A stretch of DNA of 64,000 nucleotides from Candidatus Symbiopectobacterium sp. 'North America' (GCF_015762685.1 NZ_PEHF01000084.1:152813-216812); one strand, 5' to 3'; positions 43,703 to 55,548 are shown, counted from the first letter of the stretch. Notes: generated from the letters alone by a model not told the origin. Translations and numbers: made by a program.

Positions 43703-46700
43703 TTACTCCGTCATCATCAGCAGGCTGGCATTTCCCCCCGCTGCCGCCGTATTCACGCTGAGTACACGTTCATGCCATAACCGCTCCAGTGGGATCGTGT
43801 CACTGCCGGGTTCACAGCCGAATAGAGGAATAATCGCTCCCGTCCATTGCGTAATCTGCTGATTAACCTCACGCAGCATGTCGCTCTCGCCGTGACAGAT
43901 AACCGCGCCAATATGCTCACTTTCCTGTTGCCATTCCGGCGTAAAACGGATGCGGCTCTGCACTTCCAGTGGCAAACTCCGGGCAAGTTCACGTAACGCT
44001 GCACTGTCAGGCCATAATGCGTGACTGCCCACGGCCAGCAGCGCCGCAAACTGGCGCAGAATATCGTCGCTTTCCTGCGCCAGACACAACACATTATCGC
44101 GCGGTGTCAGCATATAGGTATTGCGTTCGCCAGTAAGCCCCGCCAGCGGGCGTATCACACCGCTGACGGCGCCCCTGGCACGGTAGCGCTGCGCCGCCTC
44201 GAACACTGCCAGCCGTCCCTGTTGTTGCGCCCAGTCAACCAGTAGTGCAAACCCCGCGCGTTCCGGCGTCGTCGCCAATGTGGCATTGACGCCCAATGCG
44301 TTGTTCGCCGCGCTGGGTAGGCCAGGCGGTGTTCTCTGCAGGCGTGGCAGATAGAGCGGCCCGCCCGTTTTCGGCCCCGTACCGGACAGCCCTTCGCCCC
44401 CGAATGGCTTAACGCCGACCACAGCCCCCACCATATTACGGTTGACGTATTGGTTACCCACATGCGCCCGCTGCGTGATACGCGAAATGGTTTCATCAAT
44501 CCGTGAATGGACGCCAAGCGTGAGCCCATACCCCAGGGCGTTGATCTCCTCAATCAACGTATCCAGCCCCTCGCGGGCATAGCGCACCACGTGCAGCACC
44601 GGACCAAAGATCTCTTGTTACAAGCTGGCTACCTGGTCCAGTTCAATCAGCGTCGGCAATACAAAAGTGCCCTGTCGCCATGAGGCCAGGCACGTCTGTG
44701 CGCCGAAAGCCGCCTTAAACACCGAATGCCCTTCCGACTGCATCAGGTGAATATGCTGCTCGATCCGTTCGCGGGCTTCATCGTCGATCACCGGGCCGCA
44801 GTCCGTCGCCAGACTGTCGGGATTGCCCACGCGAAACTGCACCATGGCGCCACGCAGCATGTTCAAGGTCGCTTCTGCAATGTCCTCATGAAGACAGAGC
44901 ATACGCAGTGCTGAACAACGTTGCCCTGCGCTGTCAAAGGCGGAGGCCATAGCATCGCTGACCACCTGCTCCGTCAGCGCGGACGAATCGACAATCATGG
45001 CATTCATCCCACCGGTTTCAGCGATCAGTACCGCAGGTTGCCCGTGCGCATCCAGCCGGTCTGCCAACGTGCGCTGCAAGCTCTTGGCAACCGCAGTAGA
45101 TCCGGTAAACAGCACGCCATTGACGCGCGCATCGCGCACCAGCGCCGCACCGATGCTTTCCCCAGCGCCGGGCAGCAGTTGCAACACATCAGGCGCAATG
45201 CCAGCCTGATGCAGCAGTTGCACCGCCAACGCGGCTACCAGAGGCGTTTGCTCCGCAGGTTTTGCCAGTACCGCATTCCCCGCTGCCAGTGCGGCAGCAA
45301 TCTGCCCGGTAAAAATGGCCAACGGGAAGTTCCACGGACTAATGCAAACCACCACGCCCAGCGGGCAAACTTGTTCCAATGACACCGTAGCAGACTGCTG
45401 TGCGTAATAGCGCAAGAAGTCCACCGCTTCGCGTATTTCAGCAATGCCATTTGGCACGGTTTTCCCCGCCTCGAGCACCAATAACCCGATGAACTGCGGA
45501 TACGCCGCTTCCAGCAAGCTGGCAGCGCGTTGCAGGCTGGCAATCCGCTGCGGAAGCGACGCCGCCGAGAACCGTTCTGCGGCCTGCACCACACGGCCCA
45601 ACGCAATGCGCACATCCTCCTCGCTGGCATCACACACGTACCCCACGATATAGTGCTGTTGGGCCGGATTGATCACTGGCCGAGCCGCCAGCGGCGATGA
45701 TGCATCGACCATAATCGGTGCCGCATGCCGTACCTGCGCGGCGTCGGCGCTTAAGGCCGCAGCGAGCATTTACAGGCGGCGCTCATCGGTCAGGTTTACG
45801 CCTTGCGCATTGCAACGTTCTGCACCGTAGAGCTGAGCGGGTAGAGGAATTCGCGGATGCGGGCAGCCGGAAGCCCCCCTCTTTGTAAGCCAGCGCCCGC
45901 ACTTCAGCTATCGGGCTGGCAATCAGTTGCTCCAGCGGGACCTCCGCATCCGCAATGCGGTTAACAAATGAGGTGTTGGCACCATTTTCCAATAAACGTC
46001 GCACCAAATAGGCCAGCAGGGTTTCATGGGCGCCGACGGGGGCATAGATCCGGCAGGGGCGCGCCAACTTGCCCTGTTCTTCGGGACCGACGACCTGCGA
46101 ATAAAGCGCCTCCCCCATACCGTGCAGGCATTGAAATTCATATTGTCCAGGGTAATAACTGTCACCAGCCAGCGTATACACCGCGCTCAGGGTATGAGCA
46201 TTGTGGGTAGCTGCGGGTAAATGGCATCCGGTGCCGCCAGCAGTTGGCGAGCGCAGGCCAGATAGGCAACATCGGTATAGACTTTACGGGTATAGACGGG
46301 GTAATCCTCCAGACCGTCTATTTGCGCACGTTTGATTTCGCTGTCCCTGTAGTAACCTTTCACCAATCGCACCATCAGGCGTCGCTGGGTACGCTGTGCC
46401 AGGTCGATAAGGAAATCAATCACAAACGGGCAGCGTTTCTGGTAGGCCTGCACCACAAAACCGATCCCTTTCCACCCCGCCAGCGCAGGCTCATGACACA
46501 ACCGCTCCAACAGATCGAGGGAGATCTCTAGCCGTTCCGCTTCTTCCGCATCAATATTAATGCCTATGTCGTACTGCATCGCCTGCAACGTCAACTCCAA
46601 CAAACGGGGATAAAGCACCTCCATGACGCGATCGTACTGTGCGCGGCTATAACGTGGATGCAGCGCCGACAGCTTGATGGAGATACCTGGTCCCTCATAC

Positions 46701-47663
46701 ACCCCTCGCCCCTGCGATGCCCTGCCAATCGCATGAATCGCCTGCTGATAAGCGCGAGGTAAGCCTCCGCATCCTGCTCGGTGAGGGCCGCTTTACCCAG
46801 CATGTCATAGGAATAGCGAAATCCCTGCCGTTCCAGATCTTCCGCGTTGGACAGCGCCTCATCGATGGTTTCGTCAGTAAAAAACTGCTCCCCCATCAGG
46901 CGCATAACGCGATCCATTCCCAATCGAATAACCGGCTCGCCCCCTTGTTAATCAGTTGCTTCAGGGTGTGCGCCAGACGCGTTTCACTGTGCGTCGCAAC
47001 CAGCTTTCCGGTCATCAGCAGTCCCCAGGTCGCCGCATTGACGAACAGCGATTGCCCTTTCCCTAAATGGGAATGCCAGTCTCCGCTGCTGATCTTGTCA
47101 CGGATCAGCGCATTGCGCGTTGAGGCATCGGGAATGCGCAGCAACGCTTCCGCCAGACACATCAGCGCAATCCCCTCTGACGATGACAGGGAAAAGGCCT
47201 GTAACAAACTTTGCACCCGTCCCGCTCGCCCATGGGTCTGCTGTTCACGCCGCAGCGTCTGCGCCAGCCGATAGGCCAGCGCCTGCACTGCCGGTGCCAT
47301 TGATGCCATCGGTTCTACCCGCTCGAGCAGTAACGGCACCATTTCGCCCTCGGAACGGCGGTATGCCGCCGTGATAGCATCACGCTGTGGTGAACGGGGT
47401 AACAGCGTTTGCGTGAAAGCTAAAAACGGCTGATAGCTTCCTTCCTGACGAGATTGCGGCATAATCTCCGGCGCGCGTTGAAATGCTTTACCCTGCTCTG
47501 GTGTGATGTCAGGAGCCTCACCATCGCGCTCGACGGCGTCGAGATAACAAAAAATGGCGTGCTCAATCAACCAATGCGATGTGCGATCAAGGCGCTGTGC
47601 TGTACGTTCGATACGATTGCGGGTCGCATCGTCAAGCTTTACCGCTATAGTGGAGAATCCTAT
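43703..47663 (-). pseudogene. putA: Bifunctional proline dehydrogenase / P5C dehydrogenase PutA, heavily disrupted
   Basis: PutA oxidises proline to glutamate and, in enterobacteria, represses put genes through an N-terminal ribbon-helix-helix domain. The full span is about 1,320 codons, as in E. coli. Readable parts are the RHH domain (VKLDDATRNRIERTAQRLDR), the proline dehydrogenase barrel (EGPGISIKLSALHPRYSRAQ) and the aldehyde dehydrogenase (ISPWNFPLAIFTGQIA; SAGQRCSALRML). Lesions: both possible start codons are ATA (47663..47661 and 47648..47646); frameshifts near 46942 (five-base run), 46750, 46200 and 45876 (six-base run); TAA at 45772..45770 and 44620..44618. Non-functional beyond doubt. 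Confidence 0.97.
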
Positions 47664-48019
47664 CGTTTCACTCCAGTGAAACCAAGATAATCATCGATAG
47701 TGAGGGATCGGATAACGTTGATTTGTTGAAGGTATGCCTTCGAAGCTTGGCCGTCGTTATCGGATTATGCAACCTGGTTTTCGCGAGTTGCCATAAGATG
47801 CAATGCAGTTAACAAGTGTATAACATTGGCGTAGCAGGGAAATATAACAAATCGTTAACGCTTTGCATTATAAGAAAAAACAGGCTGCACGAGGGATGTG
47901 CAATCGTGCAGACTGCGCTTTACCTGACGTCGTTCCCGTCAGGTTATACCAACAATATGATTTGCCTTTATGCCCTAGCATGATGGGGATAGACAGGGCG
48001 CTTTAACTTGGAGATTCTA
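47664..48019. promoter_or_regulatory. putA-putP divergent control region
   Basis: This 356-base region separates the two divergent put genes. In E. coli the PutA RHH domain binds GTTGCA-containing sites here. I see one GTTGCA (minus strand, 47768-47773) and further TTGCA or TGCAA copies near 47799, 47873 and 47899. Their density fits former PutA operators; with putA dead they have no ligand. No gene is seen. Confidence 0.5.
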
Positions 48020-49527
48020 ATGACAATGAGTACACCCATGCTGGTGACCTTTCTGGTGTATATCTTCGGAATGGTCTTGATCGGCCTGGCCGCCTATCGC
48101 TCAACCACCACCCTTGGCGACTATATTCTGGGTGGACGCCGGATGGGCAGCGTGGTCACGGCACTTCCAGCGGGGGCTTCTGACATGAACGGCTGGCTGC
48201 TGATGGGGTTGCCGGGCGCAATATTTATTTCCGGCATTTCTGAAAGTTGGATCGCTATCGGACTGACTATCGGCGCTTACCTCAACTGGCGCTGGGTTGC
48301 AGGCCATCTGCGCGTTCACACCGAAGTGAACCACAACGCGCTGACCTTGCCAGACTATTTCACACACCGTTTCGAAGACACCAGAAAAATCCTGAGAGTC
48401 ATTGTGACCTTGATTATTCTGGTGTTTTTACCATTTACTGCGCTTCTGGTATCGTTGCGGGTGCCCGCTTGTTCGAAAGCACCTTTGGCATGAGCTACGC
48501 CACCTCATTGTGGGCCGGTGCGGCCGCTACCATCGCCTATACCTTTATCGGTGGCTATCTGGCAGTCAGTTGGACGGATACGGTACAGGCCAAGCTGATG
48601 ATTTTCGCTTTGATCCTGACACCGGTGATGGTGATTCTGGCGCTGGATGGAATCGATACGTCCCTGTTGGTTATCGCGGCGAAAAATCCGGCCAATCTGG
48701 ATATGTTCAAAGGGCTGGACGTTATTGCCATCATTTCGCTGCTGGGTTGGGGCCTGGGCTACTTTGGACAACCGCACATTCTGGCGTGCTTTATGGCAGC
48801 TGATTCTCACCATACCATTCGCAGCGCACGCCGCATCAGTATGACCTGGATAATCCTGTGTCTCGCGGGTGCGGTGAGCGTGGGCTTCTTCGGTATCGCC
48901 TACTTCAGCAATCATCCGGAACAAGCGGGCAACGTCACCAACAATGCTGAACGGGTATTTATTGAGCTTTCCATGCTGCTGTTTAACCCGTGGATTGCTG
49001 GTGTGTTACTTTCCGCTATTCTGGAGGCGGTAATGAGCACCCTGAGCTGTCAACTGCTGGTCTGTTCCAGCGCCATTACCGAAGACTTGTACCGACCCTT
49101 CTTCCGCCCCGGCGCTACGCAGCGCGAGCTGGTCTGGGTCGGTCGCATTATGGTGTTATTGATTGCCATCATTTCAATCGTGTTGGCCGCCAACCCGGAA
49201 AACCGCGTGTTGGGGCTTGTCAGCTACGCCTGGGCAGGTTTTGGGGCCGCGTTTGGTCCGGTGATCCTGATTTCCCTGCTGTGGCCACGTATGACGCGTA
49301 ACGGCGCGCTGGTAGGTATGCTGATCGGGGCTGCCACGGTGATTATCTGGAAACAGAATGCTTGGTTTAATCTGTATGAAATCATTCCCGGCTTTCTCTT
49401 TGCCAGCCTAGCGATCTTTATCGTTAGCCTGATGGGTCGTGCGCCCTCCAAAGCCGTTAAGGAACCATGTGTTTCACGCATAAAAAAGGCGCAACCACGG
49501 TTGCGCCTTTTTTCATTGCCGAAGTAA
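48020..49527 (+). pseudogene. putP: Sodium/proline symporter PutP, frameshifted
   Basis: PutP is the 13-helix Na+/proline symporter of the SSS family. From the ATG at 48020, preceded by TTGGAG, it reads MTMSTPMLVTFLVYIFG and SDMNGWLLMGLPGA normally, then shifts by one base in a run of five T (48425-48429). The rest continues in the other frame as VFTIYCASGIVAGARLFES and has the later helices intact. The last residues (about IKKAQPRLRLFSLPK) are translated from the downstream terminator, so the original C-terminus also appears to be lost. Confidence 0.9.
49482..49513. terminator. Bidirectional terminator between putP and ilvC
   Basis: A perfect inverted repeat (AAAAAAGGCGCAACC, loop ACG, and its complement) with A and T runs on both sides lies between the convergent genes and serves both strands. 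Confidence 0.88.
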
Positions 49528-49538
49528 TGTGTTTATTC

Positions 49539-51017
49539 TTAACCTGCAACCGCAATGCGTTTCATGTCTTTCATGTAGCAACGCAGTTTCTGACCAACCG
49601 CTTCGATCGGGTGGTTGCGGATCGCATCATTGACGTCGCGCAGCTGCGCATTGTCCACGCTGCTGGCTGCCACTGGCTTGCCTATGTCGCCCGCTTGCAA
49701 TGAAGCCATGAATGCCTGTTTCAGCAACGGCACGGCGGCATTCGCGAACAGGTAGTTACCGTATTCTGCGGTGTCAGAGATAACCACGTTCATTTCATAC
49801 AGACGCTTACGTGCAATGGTGTTCGCAATCAGCGGCAGTTCGTGCAGCGATTCGTAGTAAGCGGATTCTTCGATGATGCCCGCGCTTACCATGGTTTCGA
49901 ACGCCAGTTCTACACCGGCTTTAACCATAGCGATCATCAGTACGCCGTGGTCAAAATACTCTTGCTCTGCGATTTTACCGTCGAACTGCGGGGCATTTTC
50001 AAACGCGGATTTACCGGTTTCTTCACGCCAGGTCAGCAGTTTAATGTCGTCGTTGGCCCAATCTTCCATCATGCCGCTGGAGAACGCACCGGAGATGATA
50101 TCGTCCATGTGTTTCTGGAACTGCGGAGCCATGATCGTTTTCAACTGCTCAGACAGCGCGTAAGCACGCAGTTTTGCCGGATTAGACAGACGATCCATCA
50201 TCAGCGTGATGCCGCCTTGCTTCAGCGCTTCGGTAATGGTTTCCCAGCCGAACTGAATCAGTTTTTCCGCATAGGCAGGATCGGTACCTTCAGCAACCAG
50301 TTTATCAAAGCCCAGCAAAGAACCGGCCTGCAACATACCGCACAGGATGGTCTGCTCGCCCATCAGGTCAGATTTCACTTCGGCAACGAAAGAAGATTGC
50401 AGTACGCCCGCACGGTGACCACCGGTAGCGGCAGCCCAGGCCTTGGCGATCGCCATGCCTTCACCTTTCGGGTCGTTTTCCGGGTGAACCGCGATCAGCG
50501 TCGGAACGCCAAAGCCGCGTTTGTACTCTTCACGTACTTCGGTGCCCGGACATTTCGGCGCCACCATCACCACGGTGATGTCTTTACGGATCTGCTCACC
50601 CACTTCAACGATGTTGAAGCCGTGAGAGTAACCCAGAGATGCACCCTGCTTCATCAGCGGTTGAACAGCCTGAACCACAGCGGAGTGCTGCTTGTCTGGC
50701 GTCAGGTTCACCACCAGATCCGCCTGCGGGATCAGCTCTTCATAGGTGCCAACTTTAAAACCGTTTTCAGTCGCTTTACGCCATGACGCACGTTTTTCCG
50801 CGATAGCTTCTGCACGCAGCGCATAGGCAATATCCAGCCCGAAATCACGCATATTCAAACCCTGGTTCAGCCCTTGCGCGCCGCAACCGACGATCACCAC
50901 TTTTTTGCCTTTCAGGTAGTTCGCTTCGTCTGCGAATTCTTCACGTCCCATGAAACGACATACACCCAATTGCGCCAACTGCTGACGCAGGTTCAAAGTG
51001 TTGAAATAGTTAGCCAT
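49539..51017 (-). CDS. ilvC: Ketol-acid reductoisomerase
   Basis: IlvC converts acetolactate and acetohydroxybutyrate to dihydroxy acids in valine and isoleucine synthesis, using Mg2+ and NADPH. From the ATG at 51017 ([18 protein letters not shown]) it has 492 residues, the class II length (E. coli 491). The Rossmann motif [32 protein letters not shown] and the C-terminal [21 protein letters not shown] metal/substrate region are present. Divergent from ilvY, whose product normally activates it. Intact. Confidence 0.98.
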   Translation of the reverse strand: MANYFNTLNLRQQLAQLGVCRFMGREEFADEANYLKGKKVVIVGCGAQGLNQGLNMRDFGLDIAYALRAEAIAEKRASWRKATENGFKVGTYEELIPQADLVVNLTPDKQHSAVVQAVQPLMKQGASLGYSHGFNIVEVGEQIRKDITVVMVAPKCPGTEVREEYKRGFGVPTLIAVHPENDPKGEGMAIAKAWAAATGGHRAGVLQSSFVAEVKSDLMGEQTILCGMLQAGSLLGFDKLVAEGTDPAYAEKLIQFGWETITEALKQGGITLMMDRLSNPAKLRAYALSEQLKTIMAPQFQKHMDDIISGAFSSGMMEDWANDDIKLLTWREETGKSAFENAPQFDGKIAEQEYFDHGVLMIAMVKAGVELAFETMVSAGIIEESAYYESLHELPLIANTIARKRLYEMNVVISDTAEYGNYLFANAAVPLLKQAFMASLQAGDIGKPVAASSVDNAQLRDVNDAIRNHPIEAVGQKLRCYMKDMKRIAVAG

Positions 51018-51141
51018 GCACAACTCCGTTTAATCTGTTAATTGCGAGTGTTCAGAAGAGGTTTCCTGTCAGGGAAGCCTGAATGCCCTCATGATATGAC
51101 AGGAAAAGTATTGCTTAAATTGATATATTAACAAGATGACA

Positions 51142-51156
51142 TTGCAATAACTGCAA
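51142..51156. promoter_or_regulatory. Candidate IlvY operator
   Basis: An inverted repeat TTGCA-ATAAC-TGCAA in the ilvC-ilvY intergenic region matches the form and place of LysR-type sites. It is conserved in appearance although the regulator gene beside it is broken. Confidence 0.6.
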
Positions 51157-51180
51157 GACGAAAATGAGGCCGTGCGCACA

Positions 51181-52065
51181 TGGATTTACGAGATTTAAAA
51201 CTGTTTCTGCACCTGTGTGACAGCCGCTATTTCGGGCGCACCGCCAAAGCCATGCACCTGAGTCCGTCAACCTTGTCACGCCAAACGACTGGAAGAGGAT
51301 GTCGGGTAAACCCTGTTTTTACGTGATAACCGCACGGTACAACTGACCGATGCTGGTGAGCAATTGAAACAATTTGCTCAGCAAACGCTGCTGCATTACG
51401 AGCAGTTGCGCCACGCCATTGGGCAACGAGGGCCTTCATTGAGCGGTGAGCTACGCATTTTCTGTTCCGTGACCGCCGCCTATAGCCATCTACCGCCGAT
51501 CCTCGACCGTTTCCGCGCCCAGCATCCGCTGGTCGAAATCAAGCTGACAACTGGCGATGCCGCCGATGCGGTGGAAAAAGTGCAGTCCAATGAAGCCGAT
51601 CTCGGCATCGCGGGCCACCCGGAAACCTTACCTACCACCATCGATTTTATGCCTATCGGCAAGATCCCCCTGGTACTGATTGCCCCAGCGCTGGCATCAC
51701 CGGTGCAGTCGATGGTACAGCAACCCAATCCAGACTGGGCACAGATTCCGTTTATTTTGCCCGAGCACGGCCCGGTGCGAAAACGTATTGATGTCTGGTT
51801 CCGTCGTCACCACATCGCCAATCCGCTGATTTACGCCACCGTGTCGGCGCACGAGGCAATGGTGTCGATGGTGGCACTGGGCTGCGGCATCTCGCTGATC
51901 CCGGATGTGGTGCTGGAAAACAGCCCAGAGCCAGTGCGTAACCGCGTTTCGGTATTGCTGGAGCAAGCGATGGAACCGTTTGAACTCGGCGTTTGCGTGC
52001 AGAAAAAGCGACTCAATGAGCCATTGATTGCCGCGTTCTGGCATATCTTGCAGGACAGTGTTTGA
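51181..52065 (+). pseudogene. ilvY: LysR-type activator IlvY, disrupted in the DNA-binding region
   Basis: IlvY activates ilvC in response to acetolactate or acetohydroxybutyrate. The start MDLRDLKLFLHLCDSRYFGR is good. In the helix-turn-helix region, after SPSTLSRQ, about five bases are missing (near 51285), and in the restored frame a TAA (51307-51309) interrupts the DVG(Q)TLFLRD segment. From about 51310 on the effector domain reads normally (SGELRIFCSVTAAYSHLPPILDRF) to the stop. A downstream start could make only the effector domain, without DNA binding. Confidence 0.92.
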
Positions 52066-52069
52066 GGGA

Positions 52070-54228
52070 TTACCAGCGGTAGCTGACCGTCGCGATAATC
52101 TAGCGTCCAACGCCGTAGAAGCAGGCTTCATTATTACTGCAAGAGGCCACATAATGCTTATCGGTCAGGTTGTTGACATTGATCTGCAACACCGCGCCTT
52201 TCCACTGCGACGAGGCTGAGCCCAAATCATAGCTCACTATCGCGTCATACAGGATGTTGTGCGGCACACTGAAACTTTCCTTGTTATCGCCATAGCTGCT
52301 GCCGATGTAACGCACACCGGTTCCCACCGTCAGCCCGCCCAGCGGGCCGTTGTGGACAAAATAGGTGCCCCAGGCGGAGGCCATATGGCGTAGCGTCTCC
52401 GCTGGCCTGTTCTCCGCTGGCGTGCTCGCATTGGTGCTCTCTTTCGTCTCCGCCTCCGTATAACTGTACGCCGACATCAGGCTCAGTGCGGGTGTGATTT
52501 GCGTATGGAGTTCCGCTTCAGCGCCTCGTGATTCGACTTTGCCAATTTGCTCGTTGAACTTGAGCTTGCTGTTCCATGACGTGATATTTTTCTGCGTGAT
52601 GTCAAACAACGATAGCGTTAACAAGGTGTTGTGGCCCACTGGCTGAAATTTTATCCCCACTTCAGTTTGCTCACCGGTTGTGGGTTTGAAGGGTACCGAC
52701 CCCGGAATGCTGCTGTTCAGATTAGGCTCAAAGGAAGTGCTGTAGCTGATATAGGGTGAAAAACCATTCTCAAACGCATACAGCAGCGCCGCACGACCGG
52801 TAAAATCATCATCATTCGACTGCCTTTTGGCATTGTTGAGCGTGCTCTCGTAAGTACGAATTTCTGTCCAATCGTGACGCCCAGAGAGTAGCAGGTTCCA
52901 CTGCTGCCATACCGCCTGATCCTGCACATAGAGCCCTACCTGATCGAGCTTTTTAAACGCGCAGCGTACCAAGGGCAAGTCACTGTCATTTTCCAGATAA
53001 GACTCACCATAGTGAGGGTGAGCCCAATCAAAATCGTACTGGCTTCCGCTATTGAGCCACAAATTAGCGTCACGCTTCTGCCAGATATAATCCAACCCAG
53101 CCAGTAGGGTATGGTTCACAGAGCTAGTGACGAAGCTTGCTTTCAATTGGGTATCGATCCCCAATTCATCAGCATCTATTTTTTCGCGTTGCTGGTTACG
53201 CGTTAGCCTAGTATCCGTGGCGCTGCCGCCGGTGCTGTAAACCAGGGATTTATAGTTATCATGCAGCTGCGAGTAGCGCAGATTCTGTTGAACAGAAATC
53301 GCCCTGTTAAAGGAGTGCTCTGCTCACGCGTTGAGTGATGGTAATTCGGATCGCTGACATTCAGCGAGTAAGGAATATAACCGGCGTTGGTGGCAAACAC
53401 CGTGCCGTAAGCGGGCAGGAAGTTACGAAAACCTGCCTCAGGGTCGTATTGGTAACGGGTCAGTACAGTCAGACTGGTGTCGGCATTGGGCAACCACGTC
53501 AACGCCGGGGCGATTGCGATGCGTTGTTGTCTGGCATCTTTAACAAATTGCTGCCGGGTATTGGCTATCCCGTTCAAGCGATATAACAGTGCGCTGTCAT
53601 CGCTTAGCACACCGCCGAAATCAAACGCGGCTTCACCAAAACGTTGGTTACCCGCACTAAACTGCACGTGGCGAATCTTTTCCGCCGTGGGACGTTTGCT
53701 GGTCATAATAACCGTACCGCCAGGATCGACCTGACCATACATGACAGACGCCGGGCCGCGAATCAATTCAACGCCTTCTAACAACCAGGGGTCGATCTTT
53801 CCAATACCGGCACCTTGCCCGATCAGGCCAAAGCTCAGCCCATCAAGAAATTTAGGCGCGTAGCGAAAACCGCGCACGATGGTTTCATCATTGCGGTTAG
53901 AGGAGCCCCGGTAATTTGGAAGCACGCCGGCAGAGTAATTAAACGCATCGGAGACGGATCTCACCCGCTGCTTGTCCATTTGTGCGCGCGTGACCACCGC
54001 AATTGATTGTGGCGTCTTTACCAGCGGCATTTGCGTTTTTGTACCGGCGGCACTCTGTTTCGCTATCATCCCACCAGCGGGGAGCGCGGTATTTTGTTTG
54101 TCCTGTGCAATGACCACCATCACATCCGCGTTGCTGGTTACCGTTTCGGCGGCCAACGTTTGCACAGCCATCAATAGCGACGATGCAACACTCAGTACCG
54201 TGACATAGCTGAAAAATAACCGCCCAAT
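52070..54228 (-). pseudogene. TonB-dependent siderophore receptor, disrupted
   Basis: An outer-membrane receptor of the FhuE/FoxA/FpvA type, about 720 residues in origin. The plug domain ([34 protein letters not shown]) and much of the barrel are readable. A signal-peptide-like stretch precedes it in frame up to 54228 but no ATG, GTG or TTG starts it. About a dozen codons are missing out of frame near 53315, between TREQ and [14 protein letters not shown] at 52102..52100 cuts off the last strand IIATVSYRW. The ligand cannot be named from sequence. It lies four bases from the convergent ilvY stop. Confidence 0.88.
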
Positions 54229-54425
54229 GAGGTAATATTTCCTTTTATTTTCAGACGTATGCTAATCCTTCACTGCAATACTATTTTTATGCATCACAAA
54301 TAAGTCAACATATTCGTGGCTGATAATGCAAAAAAGACTATTTCAAGTGCAATCTTAGTCTAAATTGCATTAATTTTTCTTACTTTGCATTTAACATTGC
54401 GTTTTAAAAATGAAAGGGATTCACC
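54229..54425. other. A/T-rich non-coding gap
   Basis: Upstream of the receptor remnant and the unknown frame; it must hold the receptor promoter. I found no convincing Fur-type palindrome and no gene. Confidence 0.4.
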
Positions 54426-54749
54426 ATGGGGATGTTCTATCGTTACAGCCTTGCCGTCACGAATTTGCTCCTGATGTCTGGTGAACGTGAACCGCGAGAC
54501 AAATCATTTTCGCAGGAAATACCACAAGACATCCCTGATAAGACCGCATCACTCGGGCTAATACCCGATAAAATTATTGAATAGCTTAACGTCACTCCGC
54601 CGTCGCGAATATCAGTTTTCGATTCTGGACATGCCGCTATCTTGTTAACACATCGGCAACAGGAAGAGATTGTGTTAAACGGTCACGGCACTCTACGTTG
54701 GTGCACTGGACTGGCGGAGCAGCGCAGATGGCTGTATAACAAACACTAA
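54426..54749 (+). pseudogene. Unknown small gene with an internal TAG
   Basis: A frame of 107 codons starts at an ATG with a good AAGGG motif seven bases upstream. It reads MGMFYRYSLAVTNLLLM, continues to DKIIE and meets a TAG at 54582-54584; without that codon it runs on as LNVTPPSRISVFDSGH to a TAA at 54747-54749. I do not recognise the protein. It lies between the receptor remnant and the LprI-like gene, on the strand of the latter. It may be a real gene with one nonsense codon, a functional 52-residue peptide, or chance. Confidence 0.35.
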
Positions 54750-54777
54750 TTGCTAAAGGAATGAAACAGGATCCCCT

Positions 54778-55548
54778 ATGAAGCTCTCTGTGTTCTCTGC
54801 CGTGGCGGCATTGGCGGCTTGCGCGTTTGTGCCTCATGCACAGGCTGTCTCGTTCGACTGTGCCAATGCCACCTGCGCACAGGAAAAGCAGATTTGCCAA
54901 AGCCCGCTGCTCGGCCAGTTGGATGATGAACTGGCGCAGGAGTGGAAGACCGCACGATCGGCGCTGACCACCTATACACAGAGCCAGCCCTTTGAACAAG
55001 CATTAAACCTGTTTCAGTGCAGTTGGCTCACCACGCGTAACCAATGCCAGGATGAGGATTGCCTGCGCCAGCGCTATCAGCAGCAGCTTAACCGGCTGCG
55101 CTACCTCAACCAGGTGGCCCAGCACGCGTTACCGACGCCCATTACTCCGATCAAAACTACCGGGTGTTTCCATGGGGCGTTCAGCTACGAGGATTATTTG
55201 CAGGACCTCACCAAGGAAGAATACGACAACCTCGGCAGCTATTTTCAGGAAATGTACGATCAGAAAGCCCCCTATAATGCGGTCGGTTTGGACATGACGC
55301 AGGAAAAAGGGAAAATCAGCGGCAACATTTCCGTCGCGTTCCGCTACGCCAACCGGCTGGATGACGGTGAGTTTACCGCCCGCCAGATGAGTGATACGCA
55401 GGCGATTGGCCGCCGGGAAAGCAGCTTTGGCGGCACCACCAAGATCCTGTTTACCTGCGTGAGCGATGACGAAATTCGCATCTCGACGTTTGATACGCAG
55501 GGTGAAAGCTACCTGTTCAACATGGTGATGATGCGGCAAAAGCCCTAA
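54778..55548 (+). CDS. Secreted protein with LprI/DUF1311-like N-terminal domain
   Basis: A 256-residue protein with a clear Sec signal peptide (MKLSVFSAVAALAACAFVPHAQA) and an AGG motif seven bases before the start. Residues 24-110 resemble the LprI/DUF1311 family, some members of which inhibit lysozyme: SFDCANATCAQEKQICQSPLL, LDDELAQEWK and a regular set of cysteines (DCAN, TCAQ, ICQS, QCSW, QCQDEDCL). The C-terminal half (about 120-256) is of unknown function. It would act in the periplasm. Intact; it converges with the next gene and overlaps it by four bases. Confidence 0.7.
   Translation: MKLSVFSAVAALAACAFVPHAQAVSFDCANATCAQEKQICQSPLLGQLDDELAQEWKTARSALTTYTQSQPFEQALNLFQCSWLTTRNQCQDEDCLRQRYQQQLNRLRYLNQVAQHALPTPITPIKTTGCFHGAFSYEDYLQDLTKEEYDNLGSYFQEMYDQKAPYNAVGLDMTQEKGKISGNISVAFRYANRLDDGEFTARQMSDTQAIGRRESSFGGTTKILFTCVSDDEIRISTFDTQGESYLFNMVMMRQKP

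Noticed and set aside
46187..47570. Separate small genes between ppiC and ilvC
   Set aside because: All fragments align in order and orientation with one PutA protein of 1,320 codons, so they are pieces of a single pseudogene.
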